Position numbers and translations under genes: made by a program
Assembly: GCF_040939455.1 (NCBI RefSeq)
Contig: NC_134106.1
Span: 88,667,001 to 88,731,000, forward strand
Origin: Microcebus murinus
Lineage: Eukaryota > Chordata > Mammalia > Primates > Cheirogaleidae
Reading direction: 5' to 3'
DNA: 64,000 nucleotides
Notes under the pieces: model-generated
What the model was told of the DNA's origin: nothing
The model's database searches: none
What the model saw: the letters and a program-made list of their open reading frames with translations, nothing else
Shown: positions 59,241-64,000 of the stretch, one piece after another
How the letters are laid out: each line of letters starts with the position of its first letter
How positions within the stretch are numbered: the first letter of the stretch is position 1

Positions 59241-59814
59241 GGAATGGAACACAATGGGCTTTGGCAGAGTCCGCAGAGAGATGAGAGGCCTCCTCCAGGA
59301 ATGAAGGTGTTCTCAAGGGACATCTTGCACCTTGTCAAGTGTCTCCATTGATTTCACCTGTAAATTGCAGGTTTATTTCTTCTGGAACTTCCTTTTCACA
59401 AGATCTGTGGTATTATAGACAAACTTAGCTCTCTATTTCTTTCCATTACTAAAATGTACTTTGTCAAATTATTCAATTTTTTTTTTGAATGAGATATATT
59501 TTCCTGAACTGAGCCTTCTGCCTCTATGATAGAAAAAGCCTGGCTACAATGATAAGCACTAAGGGAGCAAAGCATTTTGTCTAAGATAGTTAACTGTACG
59601 CATTAATAAATTCTGAGCAGAACAATGACTGCTCTCACATTTCAGGGTTTTTTTTAATTTTTTTTAAGCATCTACAGAGGGTATTCTGTGTATAAGCTAA
59701 AAAAAATATTTTAATCAACTCATTAAAGAAACATTTTATTCAATTTCTCCAGAATGGTTATTGTGTATAATGATAAGTGGATGGCTATTTATTGTCTATA
59801 ATGTTCCTTGAATT
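59241..59814. other. Unannotated stretch
   Basis: No element recognised; no repeat signature. Confidence 0.45.
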
Positions 59815-59960
59815 TGATATACGGTATCTCATTTTAATTCCTACAATAGTGACATATACAAAGATTTCAATTTGACAGCCTGGTAAATTCAGGTGCATAG
59901 AGGTTAAGAAATGTTTTCATATGGCAGAGAGCCAGAATTAGAATTCTTTCCTGAGAAAGT
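59815..59960 (-). repeat. MIR SINE fragment
   Basis: CGGTATCTCATTTTAATTCC, AGGTGCATAGAGGTTAAGAA, ATGTTTTCATATGGCAGAGA and GCCAGAATTAGAATTC match antisense MIR order. Confidence 0.65.
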
Positions 59961-60262
59961 TTGCTACCCATGCTCAATGGCTTTTTCCATATTGCCTTCC
60001 AGAATAGGAGAGGAGGGTCATCAGAGACCATTAACACCAGGCTTCTCGGTTTCACCCAACTCATCTCAGCTCACCCCCTACTGCTGCTTCTTGATCACCC
60101 TATAGATTCCATTCATCCCCTGGCCTCTGTATCCCACAAGTTATTGAATTAATTAAAATTGAGATGAGAGGGACTTATACTACTTCTATTTCTCTCTGGT
60201 GGGAGCAAGTCCTAATATTATCATCAGCCTCCTTCATTAGAATGACTAGGTTTAAGGTCTCC
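59961..60262. other. Unannotated stretch
   Basis: No element recognised. Confidence 0.4.
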
Positions 60263-60440
60263 CATACTGATCCACATTCCCCACTCCGGCAGGAAGATAG
60301 GAACCTCTAGACTTAAGGGTTCATGGTGCTGAGGATGGAAAACAATGTTTCAGATATTCTTGAATTAAAGAAGAAAATGGAATTAAGAGCCCAGTGGTTA
60401 AAGAGTGGGATGGGAGGTGTCTTAAACAAATGTTTAGGTT
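60263..60440 (+). repeat. Duplicated module B, copy 1
   Basis: It matches 62231-62412 in direct orientation. A 32-base run is identical (60324-60355 against 62291-62322). The rest differs by scattered substitutions and short indels. The offset is 1,967 bases at the core. Confidence 0.9.
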
Positions 60441-61199
60441 ATCAAATTGCTGCCCTTTTACTTTGCAAATATTAAGTCCCTACTTCTACCCTTAATCCTG
60501 ACATAGAGGCCTTCTTATGTATGCTATGTTATCTCAGACCCTCGGCCAACTCACACTTCTTTGTGTCATTAATTGTCCAGGTTAAGATGGCAGCTGATTG
60601 GCCATGACTGATAAGCCCTCTTCTACCCTCCAATAAATATTCTCATGAAAAGATTCACAAATAGAATGACTGTTGAATGTGTGTAACTATGGTTAATATA
60701 TTCCACAGGTCAAACTCCAGGAGGTGGTAGTTTTGGATTCTATGTCATAGGTAAAGACAGATTGAAGAAACCATTCTTGGGTCTCTGATAGACCCACCCA
60801 GCTTTGAACCAGACCATGGTGAACACATGTTGGTAAGTCCAGTCTCCTCATGGTCACTGTGGACTGTGTCTTTCAATGGTAGATCCATTTCAACAGTGCA
60901 GTCTGATTCAGGAACACCACTTGGAGGCTTCTGCAGACAGGATTAGCCTTTAACTCTTTAATTCCCAACCTTAGCACTGTTTCAAACATTTTTTAGATTT
61001 TATTTCCTTCAATACAAATGAGGCAAGTTTTAATGTTATCCAAAGCGTGCTAATCATAAAAAAACCAATGAGAAATAAAAGCACAAGACAGAAGGAAAAG
61101 CTCACCTATACACAAGGATGTCTGTAATTTTAAAGTTCCTTTACAATTTCTCTGATTCTTCTCCTGTACTCATCATTTCTAAGGTAAGGGGTATGTTTT
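60441..61199. other. Unannotated stretch
   Basis: No gene or named element. It separates the two copies of module B. Confidence 0.4.
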
Positions 61200-61550
61200 A
61201 AATTGTGTTCATGAAGAAGTGGCTCCTGAGACTAGGATTTGAGTTAAAGAGTTTCTTTGGGAATTGGGGAGGTTATCCCAGGAATTACTAGTCAGGGAAT
61301 GGGGAGGTTAGACAAATCAGGGACGGAAGAAATTAAAAGGTGTGTTTTTAAACAGATTAGCACTTGAGTTTATCTGTGGACAAATTGAGTTAAACCCTGC
61401 CAGAGTACTCTATAGAACATACCAAGGAGTTATCCTGCCTGGGGATTGAGGAAGCTGGGCTTCTTGTCCTTGAATTCTCATCTGGGACTGATGGAAGGGC
61501 ACTTCCAGAGCCATAACCTCAGTGCTTCCAGCCTGTAATGATGACTGAGG
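61200..61550. repeat. Unclassified repeat-like stretch ending in a poly(A)
   Basis: GGCTCCTGAGACTAGGATTTGAG, TTGGGAATTGGGGAGG and TCTCATCTGGGACTGATGGA look like an unnamed interspersed repeat. It runs directly into the 36-A tract. Confidence 0.3.

Positions 61551-61586
<36 letters not shown>
61551..61586. repeat. Poly(A) tract, 36 As
   Basis: The longest uninterrupted homopolymer in the window. It is not attached to a recognised Alu or L1. Confidence 0.97.
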
Positions 61587-61587
<1 letters not shown>

Positions 61588-61764
61588 AGGGAAAGCTTCC
61601 CAAATGCCTGCAGTGAGAATCTATTAGCAGGTACTGGAATAATTAGAAATGACATCGGAAGGTGGGCAGGGTAGCAACAGAACCTGTTATAATGTGTCAT
61701 TTGCAAAACTCAAATAAAAGCTCTGTTCCATATGCCCTGCCACCTTTGAGAGGCAGGTGCAGCA

Positions 61765-61975
61765 ACAGACAGACTGGAAGCTTGATACTTGAGGATAGAT
61801 TTGAGTTTGAATCCCAGCTCTGCCAATAGAGAACCACATAATCCTGGGGAAATTATTAATTTCTTGAGCCTCAGGGAGGGTCCACAAGAGTTACATCTTC
61901 ATTCTATTTTTGGGAATTCAAGGAAATACTGAAGGTAACATGCCTGGCTCAGAGTAGGCTCTTGTACTGATGATG
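61765..61975 (+). repeat. MIR SINE
   Basis: GTTTGAATCCCAGCTCTGCC, AACCACATAATCCTGGGGAA, TTTCTTGAGCCTCAGGGAGG and GCCTGGCTCAGAGTAGGCTC match sense MIR, with a degraded centre. Confidence 0.7.
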
Positions 61976-62230
61976 TTACTAGCACTCCTTCTTTGTGTGA
62001 CCTGAGTGTGAAGCACTTGCTCCAAACCCTGCCTGGGCTCTCTAGCAGTTCTTACAGTTCCAGTTCACAAAGCCCCCCTTATCCCAGGTGGTCAATTTAC
62101 AGAATGGTCCCCCATTTCTCATGATAACTTCATTCTATCCTCTCTTGGAAATGAAGTGCTTTTAACCTTCAACGCCAGCAGAAAATTCACTGATGATTAC
62201 CTTAATGGCATTTGAACAATACAAATGTCA

Positions 62231-62412
62231 CATATTGATCCTAATTCCCCACTCTGCCAGGAAGACAGAGCCTCTAGACTTAGGGTTCCGTGGTGCTGAG
62301 GATGGAAAACAATGTTTCAGATGTTCTTGAATCAAAGGAGAAAATTGAATTAAAAGCCTAGTGGTTAAGGAGTGGATAGAAATAGGAGGTGGTTTTAAAG
62401 GAATGTTTAGAT
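62231..62412 (+). repeat. Duplicated module B, copy 2
   Basis: Second copy of 60263-60440. Blocks in common are CCTCTAGACTTA, a 32-base identical core at 62291-62322, TTCTTGAAT, and AATGTTTAG near the end. Copy 2 has small insertions in GAAATAGGAGGTGG relative to copy 1. Confidence 0.9.
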
Positions 62413-62504
62413 CAATAAATAAGAGAAGGAAATCTGAATGGCTTATTGAAGTGAATAGTAGGACAGAAATATTTAAACTGATCTTTGGCAAAGGACTAAA
62501 GGCA

Positions 62505-63895
62505 ATTCAAGGGAGACAGGATAACATTTTCAACAAGTGGTGCTAGAACAACTGGACATCCATATCCACAAGCAAAATAACCCACAAAAGTCTGGACACA
62601 GCTCTTCCACTTTGCACAAAAATTAACTCAAAATGGATCATAGATCTAAACATAAAGGAGAAAATCTAGATGTTAGATGTAGCCATGACATCTTAGACAC
62701 AACCAGAAGCATGATCCATGAAAGAAAAAAAATGATGAAGTTAAACTTCATTAAAATTTTGAAAAAGTTTATTCTGCAAAGGACACTGTCAACATAATAA
62801 AAAGATAAGCCAAAAGTTGGGAAAATCTTTGAAAAGACATAGATAGTAAAGGACTGGTTTCCAAACTATACAAAGAACTCTTTAAAACTCAATAATAAAG
62901 ACAACACAACTTAAAAATAGGCAACAGATACCTTACATATATACAGATGACAAATAAGCATATTAAAAGATGCTCAACATTATACATTATTAGGGAATTG
63001 CAAATTAAAATAATGAGATACCACTGTGCACGTATTACAATGGCCCAAATTTAAAACACTGACAACACTAATACCAAGTGCTATTAAACACATGGCACAG
63101 GACTCTCACTCATTGCTGGTACAAATTCTAAATGGTATAGCCACCTTGGAAGACAGCTTGGAAGTTTCTTACAAAACTAAACATACTCTTCCTACACGAT
63201 CAAGTAATTGAGCTCCTTGATTTTCACTCAAAAGAGTTGCCAATTTATGTTTGCAGAAAAATCTGCACACATATGTTTATGATGTGTTAACATATGTTAA
63301 GATGTACTTATAATTGTCAAACTTAAAAGTAACCAAGATGTTCTTCAATAGATGAATTAATAAATGTGGTATTACAATGGAATATTATTCAGAGATAAAA
63401 TGTAATGAGCTATCAAGCCACAAAAAGACATAGAAGAACATTATATACATATTTCTGAATGAAAGAAGCCAGTGTGAAAAGGACATTGTATGATTCCAAC
63501 TTTGTGACATTCTGGAAAAGGGAAATTATGAAGATGGTAAAACAATTAGTGGTTGTCAGGGGCTTAAGAGAAGGAGATGCATGGGTGGACGGTGGATGTT
63601 TAGGGCAGTGAAATTATTCTGATACCATAATGGTGAATGCATATCATCATATATTTGTCAATACGCATAGATGTTTACCACCAAGAGTGAATTCTACCAT
63701 AAACTATAAACTATGGATTTAATATATCAATAGTTGCCCATCAATTACAGCAAATGTACCAGAATAATGCAAGATATTAAGAAGAAGGGAAAATGGGGAT
63801 AGTATGAGGACATATACAAGAACTCTCTGGACTTTCTATTCAATTTTTTTGTAAGTCTAATTTCTCTAAAAATTAAAGTCTTAAAAATACTACCA
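62505..63895 (+). mobile_element. Old L1M-type LINE-1 3' end
   Basis: It starts in ORF2: AACAAGTGGTGCTAGAACAA, ATTAACTCAAAATGGATCAT, GACAAATAAGCATATTAAAA, CTCAACATTATACATTATTA and GGGAATTGCAAATTAAAATAA. Then the 3' UTR: GGTTGTCAGGGGCTTAAGAG, CCATAATGGTGAATGCATAT and TTTGTAAGTCTAATTTCTCT, and an A-rich end near 63890. Frames are broken, for example by frameshifts near 62740-62800. It starts just after duplicated module B copy 2. Confidence 0.85.
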
Positions 63896-64000
63896 AATAA
63901 TTCACCAAAAAAGTGTCATGCAATCAACCCTTTGTAGTCTGAAGTTGATTATTTTATATTTGTGTTTAAGTAAATTGGTCCTTAGATAATTTATATTGTG
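63896..64000. other. Window edge, unannotated
   Basis: Only 105 bases after the L1 3' end; nothing recognised. Confidence 0.4.

Noticed and set aside
1..64000. A previously undescribed multi-gene system.
   Set aside because: No gene cluster, repeat-spacer array or recognisable protein set is present. The window is explained by transposon relics and unannotated non-coding DNA.

Overview
This window is a mammalian nuclear, gene-free stretch made mostly of transposable-element relics and unannotated A+T-rich DNA. The best evidence for the host is the dimeric Alu at 28828-29172. Its middle (a TATAAATAG / AATTAATTGGCCAA stretch between the two arms) and its TAGGCTGACGCCACGG right arm are typical of strepsirrhine (lemur/loris) Alus, so a lemur-like primate is the likely source. 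Two LINE-1 3' ends with guanine-rich 3' UTRs (about 35430-35725 and 49500-49754) also fit a non-human primate L1 lineage. I found no protein-coding exon that I recognise, no tRNA or rRNA gene and no CpG island. The window is probably intergenic or lies inside a very large intron.

Layout. 1-14 kb: MIR and L2 fragments, an antisense MaLR/MLT1-like LTR (6831-7220), a long unnamed ancient repeat (2035-3570) and a repeat-poor block (12-13.9 kb) with a cluster of ATGCAAAT octamers. 14.03-20.57 kb: a nearly full-length, dead LINE-1 in + orientation. 20.6-28.8 kb: L2, MIR, MER5A-like and two sense MaLR/MLT1-like LTRs. 28.8-29.2 kb: the young Alu with perfect target-site duplications. 29.2-33.6 kb: old fragments. 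33.6-35.74 kb: a LINE-1 insertion whose 5' half is inverted, flanked by 13-bp direct repeats, a textbook twin-priming product. 35.7-50 kb: old L1, MIR, L2, a Tigger-like element, a monomeric Alu arm with an internal duplication and a second L1 3' end. 50-54.6 kb: two solo-LTR-like elements, another copy of the long ancient repeat and an old antisense L1. 54.6-64 kb: repeat-poor sequence, a duplicated ~180-bp module (60263/62231), a 36-base A-run and an L1M-type 3' end at the right edge.

No genes work together here. The activity recorded is retrotransposition (L1 mobilising itself and Alu) and older LTR and DNA-transposon insertion. I did not find a new biological system. The items most worth checking are the twin-primed L1, the duplicated modules at 60-62 kb and 5.7-6.5 kb, the octamer cluster and an exon-like open frame behind a good splice acceptor at 59085. 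Repeat family names are from recognition alone; boundaries are approximate unless target-site duplications or terminal motifs are stated.
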